Part shown: positions 9,411-21,963 of the stretch, piece after piece
Numbering within the stretch: the stretch's first letter is position 1
Layout of the letters: the number at the start of each line of letters is the position of its first letter
NCBI GenBank assembly: GCA_026419515.1
Contig: JANZZG010000038.1
Location: 1-64,000 of the forward strand
Source of the DNA: Methylophilaceae bacterium
Lineage (GTDB): Bacteria > Pseudomonadota > Gammaproteobacteria > Burkholderiales > Methylophilaceae
DNA length: 64,000 nucleotides
Direction of reading: 5' to 3'
Notes under the pieces: model-generated
Databases searched by the model: none
What the model was told of the DNA's origin: nothing
The model's input: the letters and a program-made list of their open reading frames with translations, nothing else
Program-made: the position numbers and the translations under genes

Positions 9411-11803
9411 CAGCGAATCGCCTCCACGCGGATCTCCCCAAACAAATCACCCAAACGCGCCGTGGACGGCCCCAGCGGTACCCGCGCACAGCCACTGGCC
9501 AGCCGATCGTCCTGACGCAATGGCAACTCTACGCTCTCCCCGCCTTGACTGACCCGTACCAGGGTGCCAGGTTTCAGACCGGCGCTTTGGATATCCTTGC
9601 CATTCATCGAAACATAGCCGATGCAGTTCTTTCCCGCCGCTTGCAGTGAAGGTGCACGACGCACCGTGCCATCGGTCTGGTAGAGTGGGATGTCGCCGAT
9701 CCGCTGCAGCTTCATCGATGGCGGGCGAATCTCGATGTCGAACAGCACGCGCAGGTTGTTGTTGAGGCGGTTCCATACCACCTTGGAAGGCGCCTCGCCC
9801 TCGAAGACTTCATCCTTCACCTGTTCACTGCTTTCGTAGTCGAAACCTTCCAGGCCCAGCAGATTGCCCAGCACGCGCAACACTTTCCAGCCCGGCCGGC
9901 ATTCGCCGAGCGGACGGTTGGCGGCAGCAAAGCTCTGCACCCGACCCTCCATGCTGGTGTAGGTACCGGAAGTCTCGGTGAACGGCGCAATCGGCAACAA
10001 TACATCGGCATCACGTAGCGCTTCTGATTTGTAGGACGTCAGCGCGATCACGCACTCGGCTGCCGCCATCGCGTCGGCCGCCATCTTGCCATTGTGACAA
10101 TCGAACTCTGGTTCGACATTGAACAGCACGTAGGTCTTGCGCGGTTGTTCCAGCATGGTCCGCGCATTGAGCGCGCCACGCCGCGGCATGGCGCGCGCCA
10201 GATTGAGCCCGACACGGTTGTTGGTCTCGGACAGCACGCCAAAAACGGCACCATTGAGCGAGGCGATCGCTTCCGCCAGCGTATAAAGCTCGGCGTAGCG
10301 CGGATGATGTTGAGCCAGATTGCCGAGAAACACGCCGACGCGCGGACTGATCAAATCGTAGGTCTTGCCGTAGCCCGCCAGGCTGGCGGCGATGGCACGC
10401 GCGGTCTCGCTCACTTCCACCGTCTCCATGACGCGTGTGAGCGCAGGTGGCAGGCACAGACAAAGCAAGCGACGCTCCAACGTGGAAACGGCCTTGAGCA
10501 CCTGTAGCAGCATTTCCACCATGCCATCGGGACTGGTGATCACCTTGTGGGCTACGGGAGCCAGAAAGTCTTGTCCCAATGGATTGATCAACGATAATTC
10601 GGCTTCGTTGTACTTCACCGCGCAACGGAAGCGATGCGCAAGCAACGGATGCTCGTTGCGTAAGATACTGCCGATGAGCAGGATACGGTCGAGCTGGTTG
10701 ATGTCGGTGAGGTTGCATCCCAGCCACGGCGTTCCCTGGAAATTGCCATCGAGGCGGTAGTCGCTGCGGCGCAGGCGATGGTCGATGTTGCCACAGCCGA
10801 TGCCCTTGGCGATTTTTTTCAGCAGAAAGCCCTCTTCCATGGTACTGTGCGGGGAAATCAGCATGCCGATCTGATCTGGCCCATGTCGCGCGATGGTGTC
10901 CTTGATCCGGCTGGCGGCGAATTCGAGCGCGCTTTGCCAGTCGGTTTCCACCCACTGGTCGCCCCGACGTAGCAAGGGCTTGGTCAGACGGTCCGGGCTG
11001 TTGACCCCCTCATAAGAGAAGCGGTCGCGATCCGACAACCAACACTCGTTGATGCTCTCCTTCTCGCGCGGCACCACACGCATGACGCGACCATTCTTGA
11101 CATGGACCTCGATATGGGAACCCAAGCCGTCATGTGGTGCAATGGCGGGACGGCGCTCGAGCTCCCAGCCTCTCGCCGAGTAGCGGAACGGCTTGGATGT
11201 CAAAGCACCGACCGGGCACAGGTCGATGATGTTGCCGGACAACTCCGACTCCACGCTCTTGCCTATATAAGCGGTGATCTCGGCATGCTCGGTGCGATTG
11301 ATCATGCCGAGTTCCATCAGCCCCCCGACCTCCTTGAGGAATCTCACGCAGCGCGTACACTGGATACAACGCGTCATGTCGGTGGCAATCAACGGTCCGA
11401 TGTTTTTGTTGACCACCACCCGCTTTTCCTCGGTGTAGCGCGATTTCGTGCTCCCATAGGCCACTGCGAGGTCCTGCAGATCGCACTCTCCACCCTGGTC
11501 GCAAATCGGGCAATCCAGCGGATGGTTGATCAACAGGAACTCCATCACGCTCTTTTGCGCCTCCACCGCAGCCTTGGAGCGGGTGAAGATCTTCATGCCG
11601 TCGGAAACCGGCGTCGCACAGGCAGGCAGCGGCTTGGCGAACTTTTCCACCTGTACCAGGCACATCCGGCAATTGGCGGCCACCGACAACTTCTTGTGAT
11701 AGCAGAAGCGTGGAATGGGGATGCCCAGTTTGTCGGCCGCTTCTATGATGCTAATCCCGTGTTCGACTTCAACCGGAATGCCGTCGATTTCGATCTGAGG
11801 CAT
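9410..11803 (-). CDS. nuoG: NADH-quinone oxidoreductase subunit G
   Basis: 797 aa. The start is the ATG at 11801-11803 ([14 protein letters not shown]). The frame is open further upstream, but that part lies antisense-free inside nuoF and is not homologous. The N-terminal region holds the 2Fe-2S motif ([21 protein letters not shown]), the His-containing 4Fe-4S ligand set in the ferredoxin-like part and further Cys groups ([23 protein letters not shown]). The rest is a molybdopterin-oxidoreductase-like fold that no longer binds cofactor in complex I. Two bases separate it from nuoF. Confidence 0.96.
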   Translation of the reverse strand: MPQIEIDGIPVEVEHGISIIEAADKLGIPIPRFCYHKKLSVAANCRMCLVQVEKFAKPLPACATPVSDGMKIFTRSKAAVEAQKSVMEFLLINHPLDCPICDQGGECDLQDLAVAYGSTKSRYTEEKRVVVNKNIGPLIATDMTRCIQCTRCVRFLKEVGGLMELGMINRTEHAEITAYIGKSVESELSGNIIDLCPVGALTSKPFRYSARGWELERRPAIAPHDGLGSHIEVHVKNGRVMRVVPREKESINECWLSDRDRFSYEGVNSPDRLTKPLLRRGDQWVETDWQSALEFAASRIKDTIARHGPDQIGMLISPHSTMEEGFLLKKIAKGIGCGNIDHRLRRSDYRLDGNFQGTPWLGCNLTDINQLDRILLIGSILRNEHPLLAHRFRCAVKYNEAELSLINPLGQDFLAPVAHKVITSPDGMVEMLLQVLKAVSTLERRLLCLCLPPALTRVMETVEVSETARAIAASLAGYGKTYDLISPRVGVFLGNLAQHHPRYAELYTLAEAIASLNGAVFGVLSETNNRVGLNLARAMPRRGALNARTMLEQPRKTYVLFNVEPEFDCHNGKMAADAMAAAECVIALTSYKSEALRDADVLLPIAPFTETSGTYTSMEGRVQSFAAANRPLGECRPGWKVLRVLGNLLGLEGFDYESSEQVKDEVFEGEAPSKVVWNRLNNNLRVLFDIEIRPPSMKLQRIGDIPLYQTDGTVRRAPSLQAAGKNCIGYVSMNGKDIQSAGLKPGTLVRVSQGGESVELPLRQDDRLASGCARVPLGPSTARLGDLFGEIRVEAIR

Positions 11804-11805
11804 AC

Positions 11806-13077
11806 TTATCCCGTCACCATGCTGCGGCCGTGCTGGATGTAGTATTCGAACTCCGGCCGAAAATGTTTGATGAAACTGATCACTGGCGTTGCTGCCGCGT
11901 CTCCCAGCGCGCAGATGGTGCGGCCGGAAATGTTGTTGCTGACGTCCAGCAACAAGTCGAGGTCTTCCGGACGGCCCTTGCCTTGGGCGATGCGGCGCAC
12001 CACCCGCCACAACCAGCCCGTGCCTTCGCGACATGGCGTGCACTGGCCACAAGATTCTTCATAGTAAAAATAGGACAGCCGGTTGAGCACCTGCACCATG
12101 TCGGTAGTCTCATCCATGACGATCACCGAGCCCGCGCCCAGACTGGAACCACCCACCTTGGCAATGGAGTCGTAGTCCATGGTGCATTGCATCATGATTT
12201 CACCCGGCACTACCGCAGTGGACGAGCCGCCTGGAATGACCGCCTTGAGCTTGCGTCCCTTCCAGACACCCCCCGCCAGTTCGAGCAGTTTGGGGAAAGG
12301 CGTCCCCATACCGATCTCGTAGTTGCCCGGCTTTTCCACGTGACCAGACACGGAAAAAATCTTGGTCCCCCCCGATCCCGGCACGCCCAGATCCTGAAAA
12401 GCTTGCCCACCATACTGCAGGATGTAAGGAATGGAAGCATAAGATTCGGTATTGTTGACGTTGGTCGGCCTGCCATACAAGCCATAACTGGCCGGGAATG
12501 GCGGCTTGAAACGCGGCTGACCTTTCTTGCCCTCGATGGATTCGATCAGCGCCGTTTCCTCGCCGCAGATATAAGCCCCATAGCCATGGTGGGCGTAGAT
12601 GTCGAATGAAAAATCCGTCCCGAACAGATGCTCGCCCAGGAATCCTGCCGCCCGCGCCTCGTCCAAGGCACGCTCGAACGCCAGGTACTCCGCCCAGATT
12701 TCACCGTGGATGTAGTTGTAACCGACACGCGCGCCCATCGCATAAGCGGCGATGGCCATCCCCTCGATCACCTGGTGCGGGTTGTAACGGATGATGTCAC
12801 GATCCTTGAACGTGCCTGGCTCACCCTCGTCGGTATTGCAGATCACATATTTGGGGCCATCATAGTAGCGTGGCATGAAGCTCCATTTGAGGCCAGTGGG
12901 AAACCCCGCTCCCCCACGACCACGCAACCCGGACAACTTGACCTGATTGATGATCTCCGCCGCCGGCACTTTCTCGGTCACCAGGCGTTTCAAAGTCTCG
13001 TAACCACCGATACTACGATAGGTTTCCAGCGAGGCCGGATTGGGCAGGTGACGAGTACGGAAGCAGACCTCGTTCAC
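11806..13077 (-). CDS. nuoF: NADH-quinone oxidoreductase subunit F (NADH/FMN-binding)
   Basis: 423 aa. It oxidises NADH at FMN and passes electrons to cluster N3. Visible features are the glycine-rich nucleotide loop [16 protein letters not shown], the FMN-site stretch [31 protein letters not shown], and the 4Fe-4S motif [15 protein letters not shown] near the C-terminus. Length is normal. It overlaps nuoE by 4 nt (ATGA). Confidence 0.97.
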   Translation of the reverse strand: MNEVCFRTRHLPNPASLETYRSIGGYETLKRLVTEKVPAAEIINQVKLSGLRGRGGAGFPTGLKWSFMPRYYDGPKYVICNTDEGEPGTFKDRDIIRYNPHQVIEGMAIAAYAMGARVGYNYIHGEIWAEYLAFERALDEARAAGFLGEHLFGTDFSFDIYAHHGYGAYICGEETALIESIEGKKGQPRFKPPFPASYGLYGRPTNVNNTESYASIPYILQYGGQAFQDLGVPGSGGTKIFSVSGHVEKPGNYEIGMGTPFPKLLELAGGVWKGRKLKAVIPGGSSTAVVPGEIMMQCTMDYDSIAKVGGSSLGAGSVIVMDETTDMVQVLNRLSYFYYEESCGQCTPCREGTGWLWRVVRRIAQGKGRPEDLDLLLDVSNNISGRTICALGDAAATPVISFIKHFRPEFEYYIQHGRSMVTG

Positions 13078-13547
13078 TTCAGTCCCTCCAGGATCTCGTC
13101 GACTTTCTCGGGCGTCAGGAATTCATACATGTCGGTGTTGTTGATGTGAAACAGCGGCGCTCCGCCACAGCATCCCATGCACTCCCCTTCCCGCAGCGTA
13201 AACTTGCCATCCGGCGTCGTTTCCCCAAACGTGATCCCCAATCGTTTTTCCAGGTGTTGGACGATGCTGGCGCAATCTCGCAGCATACATGAGATATTGG
13301 TGCAGACCGTGATTTTGTATTTACCGACCGGCTTCAATTCGAACATGTTGTAGAAAGTCGCGACCTCGAGTGCGCGTATCGGCGGGATCCCAAGGTATTC
13401 GGCCACATCGGTGATGTTTTCTTGCGAAAGCCAGCCTTGTTCGGCCTGAACGATGCGCAGTGCCGAAATCACCGCAGACTGGCGGTGCTCTGGCGGATAT
13501 TTGGTCAATTCGCGATCGATTTGTGCAATGGCTTCGGCTGAAAGCAT
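13074..13547 (-). CDS. nuoE: NADH-quinone oxidoreductase subunit E (2Fe-2S)
   Basis: 157 aa thioredoxin-like 2Fe-2S subunit of the NADH module. The four cluster Cys are in [11 protein letters not shown] and [11 protein letters not shown] (CxxxxC and CxxxC spacing as in the family). The N-terminal helical part begins with [17 protein letters not shown], typical of NuoE. It touches nuoD (one-base overlap) and overlaps nuoF by 4 nt. Confidence 0.97.
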   Translation of the reverse strand: MLSAEAIAQIDRELTKYPPEHRQSAVISALRIVQAEQGWLSQENITDVAEYLGIPPIRALEVATFYNMFELKPVGKYKITVCTNISCMLRDCASIVQHLEKRLGITFGETTPDGKFTLREGECMGCCGGAPLFHINNTDMYEFLTPEKVDEILEGLK

Positions 13548-14800
13548 TAGCGGTCGATTTCTCCAAACACGATGTCTTGCGTGCCGATGATGGCCACCAA
13601 GTCAGCGATCATGTGGCCACGCACCATTTCATCCAAGGCTGCCAGGTGGGCAAAGCCGGGCGCGCGAATTTTGAGCCGGTAAGGCTTGTTGGCACCATCG
13701 GACACCAGATAGATACCAAACTCTCCTTTGGGGTGCTCGACCACCGCATAAGCCTCACCTTCCGGCACATGGAAGCCTTCCGTGAACAGTTTGAAGTGAT
13801 GAATCAGTGCTTCCATGTCACGCTTCATGGTTTCGCGCGACGGCGGCGCCACTTTGGCATTGTCACTGATAACTGGACCCGGATTCTTGCGCAGCCATTC
13901 TATGCACTGCTTGATGATGCGATTGGACTGGCGCATTTCCTCGATGCGCACCAGATAGCGGTCATAACAGTCCCCATGCGTGCCTACCGGAACATCGAAC
14001 TCCATCCGGTCGTAAACCGCATAGGGCTGTTTCTTGCGCAAATCCCACGCGATGCCCGATCCCCGCAGCATGGGGCCGGTCATGCCCAACGCCAGCGCGC
14101 GTTCCGGCGATACCACCCCAATCCCCACGGTACGCTGCTTCCAGATGCGATTGTCGGTGAGCAGCGTTTCGTATTCGTCGACATAAGCCGGAAAACGGTT
14201 GGTGAAATCCTCGATGAAATCCAGCACCGAACCCTGGCGGTTCTCGTTCAGCCGACGGACCTCTTCGGCGCTTCGGGTATTCGATGCCTGATATTGCGGC
14301 ATGCGATCCGGCAGGTCTCGGTAAACCCCACCGGGCCGATAATAGGCGGCATGCATGCGTGCGCCGGAAACGGCTTCATATACGTCGAACAAATCCTCGC
14401 GCTCGCGGAAAGTGTAAAGGAATACCGTCATCGCCCCGATATCCAGCGCGTGCGCACCCAGCCATAGCAGATGGTTGAGGATACGGGTGATCTCGTCGAA
14501 CATGACGCGAATGTATTGCGCGCGCTCCGGCACTTCCAGTCCGAGCAGTTTTTCGATGGCCATCACATAGGCATGCTCGTTGCACATCATCGACACGTAG
14601 TCGAGGCGGTCCATGTAAGGCACGGACTGCAAGAAAGTACGGTTTTCCGCCAATTTCTCGGTGGCCCGGTGTAGCAGGCCGATATGGGGATCGGCCCGCA
14701 CGATCACCTCACCATCCAGTTCCAGCACCAGGCGCAGCACACCGTGCGCGGCGGGATGCTGGGGCCCGAAGTTCATGGTGTAGTTACGGATTTCAGCCAC
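13547..14800 (-). CDS. nuoD: NADH-quinone oxidoreductase subunit D (49 kDa)
   Basis: 417 aa. The start chosen is GTG at 14798-14800, giving the family-standard N-terminus [27 protein letters not shown]-like ribosome site lies just upstream, and this start overlaps the nuoC stop by 8 nt. The conserved [10 protein letters not shown] loop and the C-terminal DIVFGEIDR end are present. NuoD and NuoB together form the quinone-reduction site. Confidence 0.96.
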   Translation of the reverse strand: MAEIRNYTMNFGPQHPAAHGVLRLVLELDGEVIVRADPHIGLLHRATEKLAENRTFLQSVPYMDRLDYVSMMCNEHAYVMAIEKLLGLEVPERAQYIRVMFDEITRILNHLLWLGAHALDIGAMTVFLYTFREREDLFDVYEAVSGARMHAAYYRPGGVYRDLPDRMPQYQASNTRSAEEVRRLNENRQGSVLDFIEDFTNRFPAYVDEYETLLTDNRIWKQRTVGIGVVSPERALALGMTGPMLRGSGIAWDLRKKQPYAVYDRMEFDVPVGTHGDCYDRYLVRIEEMRQSNRIIKQCIEWLRKNPGPVISDNAKVAPPSRETMKRDMEALIHHFKLFTEGFHVPEGEAYAVVEHPKGEFGIYLVSDGANKPYRLKIRAPGFAHLAALDEMVRGHMIADLVAIIGTQDIVFGEIDR

Positions 14801-15389
14801 GATGGATCCCCTCTTCGCGGATGATGCGCGGCACGTTGTTGCGCAACTCAATGGACACTGGCTGGTAGATCACGCGCTGCTGATCCGGGTCGTAGCGCAC
14901 CTCGACCTCGCCGACCATGGGGAAGTCCTTTCTGAACGGATGGCCGACGAAACCATAATCGGTCAAGATACGACGCAGGTCGGGGTGGCCATCGAACACG
15001 ATGCCGAACAGATCGAATGCCTCGCGCTCGAACCAGTTGGCAGCAGGCCAGATCTCGTTCACGGACGGGATGACCGGAAAGTCGTCATCGATGGCGAAAG
15101 TCTTTATCCGGACACGGTGATTCAAGCTGACCGACAAAAGATGATAGGCCACCGCATAACGCCGACCCTGCCAGCGCCCATCTTTGTACTGACTGTAATC
15201 GACAGCGCACAGGTCGATCAGCTGCTCGAACTTCAACCCCGCCCCATCACGCAACGTCTGGCACACTGCCACCACATCGGTACTGGCTATCTCGACGGTC
15301 AATTCGCCGACATGCTCCACCAAACGCTGCAACTTGTCTCCGAGTGCCGCTTTGAGCGAAACGGCCAAGTTTTCCAGACGAGGACTCAT
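14793..15389 (-). CDS. nuoC: NADH-quinone oxidoreductase subunit C (30 kDa)
   Basis: 198 aa. The characteristic motif [20 protein letters not shown] and the following [16 protein letters not shown] identify the 30 kDa subunit of the peripheral arm. It is a separate gene here, not fused to nuoD as in enterobacteria. Six bases separate it from nuoB. Confidence 0.97.
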   Translation of the reverse strand: MSPRLENLAVSLKAALGDKLQRLVEHVGELTVEIASTDVVAVCQTLRDGAGLKFEQLIDLCAVDYSQYKDGRWQGRRYAVAYHLLSVSLNHRVRIKTFAIDDDFPVIPSVNEIWPAANWFEREAFDLFGIVFDGHPDLRRILTDYGFVGHPFRKDFPMVGEVEVRYDPDQQRVIYQPVSIELRNNVPRIIREEGIHRG

Positions 15390-15395
15390 TGGTTT

Positions 15396-15872
15396 TTATC
15401 GGGCAATGGTATGGGTACGCTTGATCTTGTTCTGCAACTGGATGATGCCATACAGCAATGCTTCCGCGGTCGGCGGACAGCCCGGCACGTAAACGTCCAC
15501 TGGCACGATACGGTCGCAACCCCGTACCACCGAGTATGAGTAATGGTAATAGCCACCCCCATTGGCGCAGCTCCCCATGGAGATCACCCAGCGCGGTTCG
15601 GCCATCTGGTCGTAGACTTTTCTCAATGCGGGCGCCATTTTGTTGGTGAGCGTTCCAGCCACGATCATCACATCGGACTGCCGTGGGCTGGGACGAAACA
15701 CGATACCGAAACGATCGAGGTCATACCGGGAAGCGCCAGCATGCATCATCTCCACTGCACAGCACGCCAACCCGAAGGTCATCGGCCACAGAGAGCCAGT
15801 GCGGGTGTAATTGATCACGGTATCGAGGGTCGTCGTGATGAATCCCTTGTCCATCAGACCTTCGATGCTCAT
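15396..15872 (-). CDS. nuoB: NADH-quinone oxidoreductase subunit B (cluster N2)
   Basis: 158 aa, from the ATG at 15870-15872 ([11 protein letters not shown]). The long upstream extension of the frame falls in nuoA and is not coding. Cluster N2 ligands are visible: the tandem Cys in [22 protein letters not shown] and [15 protein letters not shown]2 is the last iron-sulfur cluster and reduces quinone. Confidence 0.97.
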   Translation of the reverse strand: MSIEGLMDKGFITTTLDTVINYTRTGSLWPMTFGLACCAVEMMHAGASRYDLDRFGIVFRPSPRQSDVMIVAGTLTNKMAPALRKVYDQMAEPRWVISMGSCANGGGYYHYSYSVVRGCDRIVPVDVYVPGCPPTAEALLYGIIQLQNKIKRTHTIAR

Positions 15873-15897
15873 GCCACCCTCCCCCTGCGCATATCGT

Positions 15898-16254
15898 TCA
15901 CTCCCATTCCAGCGCCCCTTTCTTCCATTCATAGATAAAGCCGACGATGAGGATGCCGAGGAACACCAGCATGGCAACGAACCCGAACAGGCCGATTTCA
16001 TCAAGCACCACGGCCCAGGGAAAGAGGAAGGCGATTTCGAGATCGAAGAGGATGAACAGGATGGCAACAAGGTAGTAACGCACATCGAACTTCATGCGCG
16101 CATCCTCGAACGCCTCGAAGCCGCACTCATAAGGCGAGTTTTTTTCACTGTCGGGACGATGCGGGGCGAGAATCTTGCCCAGCGCGATGGGGACGACCCC
16201 AACGGTCAATCCCACGAGAATGAACAGCAGAATCGGAAAATAATTTTCCAGCAC
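15898..16254 (-). CDS. nuoA: NADH-quinone oxidoreductase subunit A
   Basis: 118 aa with three hydrophobic helices. It contains the conserved loop [34 protein letters not shown]. The frame is open to 16317, but the homologous N-terminus is (V/M)[10 protein letters not shown], so the GTG at 16252-16254 is chosen. The ribosome site before it is weak. It is the first gene of the nuo operon, and a promoter-like sequence lies about 60 bases upstream. Confidence 0.93.
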   Translation of the reverse strand: MLENYFPILLFILVGLTVGVVPIALGKILAPHRPDSEKNSPYECGFEAFEDARMKFDVRYYLVAILFILFDLEIAFLFPWAVVLDEIGLFGFVAMLVFLGILIVGFIYEWKKGALEWE

Positions 16255-16316
16255 GTTTGTGTAGAGTCCGGTTTTCTTAACGGCGATAGCGACGCGCACT
16301 TCGCCATGCAGGCGCA

Positions 16317-16346
16317 ATTATCCCCGATACTCGGCTACGTGGTCAA
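16317..16346 (-). promoter_or_regulatory. Probable sigma-70 promoter of the nuo operon
   Basis: On the minus strand, TTGACC (16341-16346) and GATAAT (16317-16322) are separated by 18 bases, a good match to a vegetative promoter. Transcription would start near 16310, leaving a leader of roughly 55 nt before the nuoA GTG. No equally good -35/-10 pair was found for sucC on the other strand of the same 199-base gap. Confidence 0.55.
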
Positions 16347-16453
16347 CAAAACTCGTTCGAACAGGGTTGCATTGCAGCTTATCGTGCTAGCGTCTTGACG
16401 CAATTTCGGCCAAAATTTCGGTTTGGCGCAACCAAACCAGATGCCCAAACCAC

Positions 16454-17622
<1,169 letters not shown>

Positions 17623-17626
<4 letters not shown>

Positions 17627-18498
17627 GCATTCTCGTCAATCGGGCTACCAAGGTCCTATGCCAGGGGTTCACCGGCAAGCAGGGCACATTCCATTCCGAG
17701 CAGGCACTGGCCTATGGCACCCAAATGGTCGGTGGAGTGACGCCGGGCAAGGGGGGGCAAATACATCTGGGACTGCCTGTGTTCAATACCATGCGTGAAG
17801 CGGTACGCGAAACAGGCGCCAACGCCAGCGTGATCTACGTGCCCCCGCCGTTTGCGGCGGATTCGATCATCGAGGCCATGGATGCGGGCATCGAGATCAT
17901 CGTCTGCATCACCGAAGGCATCCCGGTGCTGGACATGCTCAACGTCAAGGCGGCACTCAAAGCCAACGGGGCAAAATTGATCGGACCCAATTGCCCGGGC
18001 GTGATCACTCCGGGCGAGTGCAAGATCGGCATCATGCCAGCCAGTATCCACCAGCGCGGTAAGATAGGCATCGTATCACGCTCCGGTACCCTGACCTACG
18101 AGGCGGTGTACCAGACCACCCAGCTTGGGCTAGGCCAGACCACCTGTGTCGGCATTGGTGGCGATCCGATCAAGGGACTGAATTTCATCGAGTGCCTGCA
18201 GCTATTCGAAGACGACCCGGAAACCGAAGCTATCCTGATGGTCGGTGAAATCGGTGGCACGGATGAGGAAGCTGCGGCAGAATTCATCCAATCGCAAGTC
18301 AAAAAACCCGTGGCTGCCTACATCGCGGGGCAAACCGCGCCCCAGGGCAAGCGCATGGGACACGCCGGCGCCATCATCGCCGGCGGCAAAGGCCGCGCCG
18401 AAGACAAAATCCGCGCACTGGAGAAGGCTGGCGTGGTGGTGGCGGACTCCCCTGCCCGGCTCGGTGAAGCCGTGTTGGCGGCAATGCGCAAGGAATGA
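17623..18498 (+). CDS. sucD: Succinyl-CoA synthetase alpha subunit
   Basis: 291 aa. The N-terminal CoA-binding Rossmann part contains [15 protein letters not shown], and the active-site His that is phosphorylated during catalysis is H247 in [30 protein letters not shown] is also conserved. It overlaps sucC by 4 nt, consistent with equal synthesis of both subunits. Confidence 0.97.
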
Positions 18499-18516
18499 CA
18501 AAGTGAAGGAACTTCC

Positions 18517-19461
18517 ATGAACCTGTTCAGAGTCCTGTTGTTGGCAAGCCTTTTTGCGTTGTCACACGGTGTCATTGCTGCGGAGGAGATCCCCTATCTA
18601 CTGACCGCAGCCGCCAAAGGAGACCTCCAAACCGTGCAAGCCCTGTTGGACAGTGGCGCCAACCCCAACACCAAAGACCAGGATGGCATTACTGCACTCA
18701 TGTATGCAGCACGCAAAGGCAATGCCGATGTCATCAGCGCCTTGCTCAGCAAGGGCGCCGATGTCAACGCGCGCGATGCCGGCGGTTGGACGGCTTTGAT
18801 GTACGCGACCAAGAAAAATTTCCTCGAGGCCATGAGGGTGCTGCTGGACAAAGGCGCCGACATCCGCGTGCGCGACGAAGCGGGGTGGAGCGCACTCGGG
18901 CTTGCCGCCACCTCGGGCTATAGTGAAGCGGTCGACTTGCTGGTGCAGCATGGTGCCAGCGCCAATGCCAGGAGCGATGACGGCAAGACCGTGTTGATGT
19001 ATGCCGCCAAAAATGGCGACGTGCCGACCATCGAAGTGCTTCTGAAAAATGGGGCCGACCCAGCCGCCACCGATCGTTTTGGCCTCACCCCTTTGATGTA
19101 CGCCGCTCGCGAAGGGCACGTTCCGGCGTTACAAGCTTTGATCGATGGCGGTGCCAGACTGGATGCCAAGGACAAGACCGGCTGGACCGCGCTGACCTGG
19201 GCCATCCACAGGGCCAAGGTGGATGCCGTCAAGCTGCTGGTGGAGCGCGGCAGCGACGTCAACGTCGAAGACAGCGAAGGGACACCGTTGTTGCATTATG
19301 CAGTGGAAAGCGGCTCGGTGCCCATTCTGCAGGCATTGCTGGAGAAAGGCGCCAAGGTCAAGGCCAAGGATCAGTATGGCCTTACCGCCTTGGTCTATGC
19401 CATGAAGAAAAAACGTCCCGACATGGTGCAATTGATCAAGGATGCCGGTGGTTCATACTGA
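18517..19461 (+). CDS. Secreted ankyrin-repeat protein
   Basis: 314 aa. An N-terminal signal peptide is likely (LFRVLLLASLFALSHGVIAAEE, cleavage near residue 22). Nearly all the rest consists of about eight or nine ankyrin repeats of 33 residues with the usual DxxGxTALMYAAxxGxxxxVxxLLxxGAD pattern. It is therefore probably a periplasmic protein-binding scaffold; the partner is unknown. It lies 18 bases after sucD and 6 before nadE on the same strand, so it may be co-transcribed, but no functional link to either is evident. Confidence 0.85.
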   Translation: MNLFRVLLLASLFALSHGVIAAEEIPYLLTAAAKGDLQTVQALLDSGANPNTKDQDGITALMYAARKGNADVISALLSKGADVNARDAGGWTALMYATKKNFLEAMRVLLDKGADIRVRDEAGWSALGLAATSGYSEAVDLLVQHGASANARSDDGKTVLMYAAKNGDVPTIEVLLKNGADPAATDRFGLTPLMYAAREGHVPALQALIDGGARLDAKDKTGWTALTWAIHRAKVDAVKLLVERGSDVNVEDSEGTPLLHYAVESGSVPILQALLEKGAKVKAKDQYGLTALVYAMKKKRPDMVQLIKDAGGSY

Positions 19462-19467
19462 CTTTCG

Positions 19468-21066
19468 ATGAAAATTGCCCTCGCGCAGCTCAATTTTCTG
19501 GTTGGCGATCTCGTCGGCAACGCCGAAAAGATCCTGGAGGCTGCCCGCCATGCCGAGACCAGTGGTGCATCCTTGTTGATCACCCCGGAACTCGCTCTCA
19601 CCGGCTACCCACCCGAGGATTTGTTGCTCCGCAAAGACTTCCTGCACGCCAGTAGCGAGGCTCTGGCCGGGCTTGCCCGCCGGGCCGGCAGAATCGCTCT
19701 GTTGGTCGGCCACCCAGAAACCGACGGCAACGCGCGCTACAATGCCGCCTCCCTGATCCGGAACGGCCGCATCGAGGCCACTTACCGCAAACACAAGCTG
19801 CCCAACCACAGCGTGTTCGACGAGGTACGTTACTTCACACCAGGCAGCGAAGCGCTGGTATTCGAACTGGAGGGTGTCCGCTTCGGAGTCAACATCTGCG
19901 CCGACGTCTGGGAACCCGAACCCGCCCTGCTCGCCGCACAGCACGGCGCCCAGGTGCTACTGGCACTCAATGCCTCGCCCTATCACCTGGAAAAACAGCG
20001 CACCCGCTATGAAACGTTGCGCGACCGTGTTCGCCAGACTGCCATGCCGGCGGTCTATGTCAACCTGGTCGGCGGCCAGGACGAGCTGGTGTTCGATGGC
20101 GCCAGCTTCGCCATGGACGCGCACGGCAGCATCGTCAGCCAGTTTCCTGCATTCGAAGAAAATCTAGGCTTCCTCGATTTGCAAGGGCCCCAGCTCGTGC
20201 CTGGCAAGATCGCCCCTGATCCTGGACTCGAAGCCAGCGTCTACAAGGCGTTGTGCCTGGGGGTACGTGATTATGTCGAGAAGAATCGCTTTCCGGGAGT
20301 GATCCTCGGGCTCTCGGGCGGCATCGATTCCGCCCTCACCCTGGCGATCGCCGTGGATGCACTCGGCCGGGAACGGGTGCGCGCCGTAATGATGCCTTCA
20401 CAGTTCACTGCTGACATCAGCCGCGCCGATGCGCACCAGATGGCGCTTACCTTGGGGGTGCGCTACGACGTGCTGGAGATCGATCCAATCTATGGGAGCT
20501 TCATGGCTGCTCTGGCACAAGAATTCGCTGGACTGCCTTTCGATCTGACCGAAGAAAACCTGCAGGCGCGCATCCGCGGTACCCTGCTGATGGCCCTTTC
20601 CAACAAGTCCGGCAGCATCGTCTTGACCACCGGCAACAAGAGTGAAATGGCAGTGGGCTATTCCACCCTGTACGGCGACATGGCGGGGGGGTATGCAGTG
20701 CTCAAGGACGTTCCGAAAACGCTGGTGTATCGTCTGGCCGAGTACCGCAATCGCATTGCCCCCGTGATTCCGCAACGCATCCTCGAGCGACCACCTTCTG
20801 CCGAGCTGCGTCCCAACCAAACCGATCAAGACACATTGCCGCCGTATGAGATTCTGGATGCCATCATGGAAATGTATGTGGAAGAGGATCGCAGTGCGGC
20901 CGAGATCATGGCGGCCGGCTATGCCGAGCCGGACGTGCGGCGTGTCCTGGCCATGATCGATCGCAATGAATACAAACGCCGCCAGGCCCCGGTGGGCGTT
21001 CGCATCACGCACCGCGGCTTCGGTAAGGACCGCCGCTATCCGATCACTTCCGCCTACCGGCCTTAG
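19468..21066 (+). CDS. nadE: Glutamine-dependent NAD+ synthetase
   Basis: 532 aa, the two-domain form. The N-terminal nitrilase-type glutaminase shows the catalytic triad: E41 in TPELALTGYPPEDLL, K108 in YRKHKLPN and C144 in NICADVW. The C-terminal synthetase has the PP-loop LGLSGGIDSALT (SGGIDS at 281-286) and LTTGNKSEMAVGYSTLYGD. It amidates nicotinate adenine dinucleotide to NAD+ using ammonia channelled from glutamine. Its TAG stop coincides with the end of an intergenic repeat that begins there. Confidence 0.96.
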   Translation: MKIALAQLNFLVGDLVGNAEKILEAARHAETSGASLLITPELALTGYPPEDLLLRKDFLHASSEALAGLARRAGRIALLVGHPETDGNARYNAASLIRNGRIEATYRKHKLPNHSVFDEVRYFTPGSEALVFELEGVRFGVNICADVWEPEPALLAAQHGAQVLLALNASPYHLEKQRTRYETLRDRVRQTAMPAVYVNLVGGQDELVFDGASFAMDAHGSIVSQFPAFEENLGFLDLQGPQLVPGKIAPDPGLEASVYKALCLGVRDYVEKNRFPGVILGLSGGIDSALTLAIAVDALGRERVRAVMMPSQFTADISRADAHQMALTLGVRYDVLEIDPIYGSFMAALAQEFAGLPFDLTEENLQARIRGTLLMALSNKSGSIVLTTGNKSEMAVGYSTLYGDMAGGYAVLKDVPKTLVYRLAEYRNRIAPVIPQRILERPPSAELRPNQTDQDTLPPYEILDAIMEMYVEEDRSAAEIMAAGYAEPDVRRVLAMIDRNEYKRRQAPVGVRITHRGFGKDRRYPITSAYRP

Positions 21067-21212
21067 GGAACCCCTGAAAAACCGTTGCGAGCGACTTAAG
21101 GGCAAGGCGCACGAAGCGTAAGCGACCGGGACATCACAAAGCGTTGGGCAATGGAGTGTGCACCGCGCAACGCCGCCTTCCGGCCGCGCAGCAGGTTATT
21201 CAGAGGTTTCCT
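21065..21212 (+). repeat. Intergenic repeat element, copy A (nadE 3' side)
   Basis: The left end AGGGAACCCCTGAAAAACC and the right end, which reads AGGAAACCTCTGAATAACC on the minus strand, form imperfect terminal inverted repeats. Just inside the left end, AAAACCGTTGCGAG is shared exactly with copy B. The right end CGCGCAGCAGNTTATTCAG is shared with copy C. There is no coding potential inside. The left end supplies the nadE stop TAG, and the right end supplies the last four sense codons and the TAA stop of the DUF218 gene on the other strand. Confidence 0.65.
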
Positions 21213-21963
21213 GGCTGCGTAGCCGGGCCCAAACCAGGCCGATCACCTCGTGGAAGAACCGCTGGCTATCCTGCAGTCCGGAAGCGCGCGGCAGAAAATC
21301 GGTCAGCCTCGAGCCAGACAACCGTTCTGCGCCGGTACCAGCGGGGATCACCTTGAAGCCGGCCCGCTCGAACAGCATTTTGGCCCTGGCCATGTGCCAG
21401 GCGTGCGTGACCAGCAGGATGGTTTCCACACCGGCCTCGGCAAGCAGCTTCCGGCTACGGGCGGCATTCTGGATGGTGTCGTTGGATGCCCCTTCGACCC
21501 ACCGTACCGGCACCCCGAACTCCTGCTCGAGAACCCGTTGCATCAGCACCGCCTCCGCCACCCCGCGGCCGGCCGGGTCACCCCCCGTGACCAATATGGG
21601 CAAACCGGTGCGGCGCTGCAACAGGGCCGCGTAGCGCAGCCGCTCCAGCGACGCCATCTCGAGCGTGTCGTGTCCGAACTCCGGGGCATCGAAACGGGTG
21701 CCACCACCGAGCACGACAATGGCCTGGGCTGATGTGGTGGCGTCGACCGGGCCGTCGTAGCCGCTTTCCAGCACGCTGAGCAGCGCCCGGCCCGTCACCG
21801 GCAGGGAGAATATCCACAGCAAAGCGATGGACAGCGCCGCCAGCCCCCGGCCCAACGCCGGGCGCCCCTTCCACAAGAGCACGCCCACCACGCCGGGCAC
21901 GAGAAAACACAGTGGCGGCAGCAGAAACGCCGCAACCACCTGGACGATCTGCCAACTCAACAT
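21196..21963 (-). CDS. DUF218 family membrane protein (YdcF/ElyC/SanA type)
   Basis: 255 aa. Two N-terminal membrane helices (about residues 8-30 and 40-58) are followed by the DUF218 domain: AIVVLGGGTR, LVTGGDPAG, E(Q/G)ASNDTIQNA and LVTHAWHMARAKMLFERAGF. Members such as ElyC and SanA affect cell-envelope integrity, but the reaction is not settled. The last four residues (ETSE) and the stop lie inside intergenic repeat copy A, so the C-terminus appears to have been set by that repeat. Confidence 0.85.
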   Translation of the reverse strand: MLSWQIVQVVAAFLLPPLCFLVPGVVGVLLWKGRPALGRGLAALSIALLWIFSLPVTGRALLSVLESGYDGPVDATTSAQAIVVLGGGTRFDAPEFGHDTLEMASLERLRYAALLQRRTGLPILVTGGDPAGRGVAEAVLMQRVLEQEFGVPVRWVEGASNDTIQNAARSRKLLAEAGVETILLVTHAWHMARAKMLFERAGFKVIPAGTGAERLSGSRLTDFLPRASGLQDSQRFFHEVIGLVWARLRSQETSE

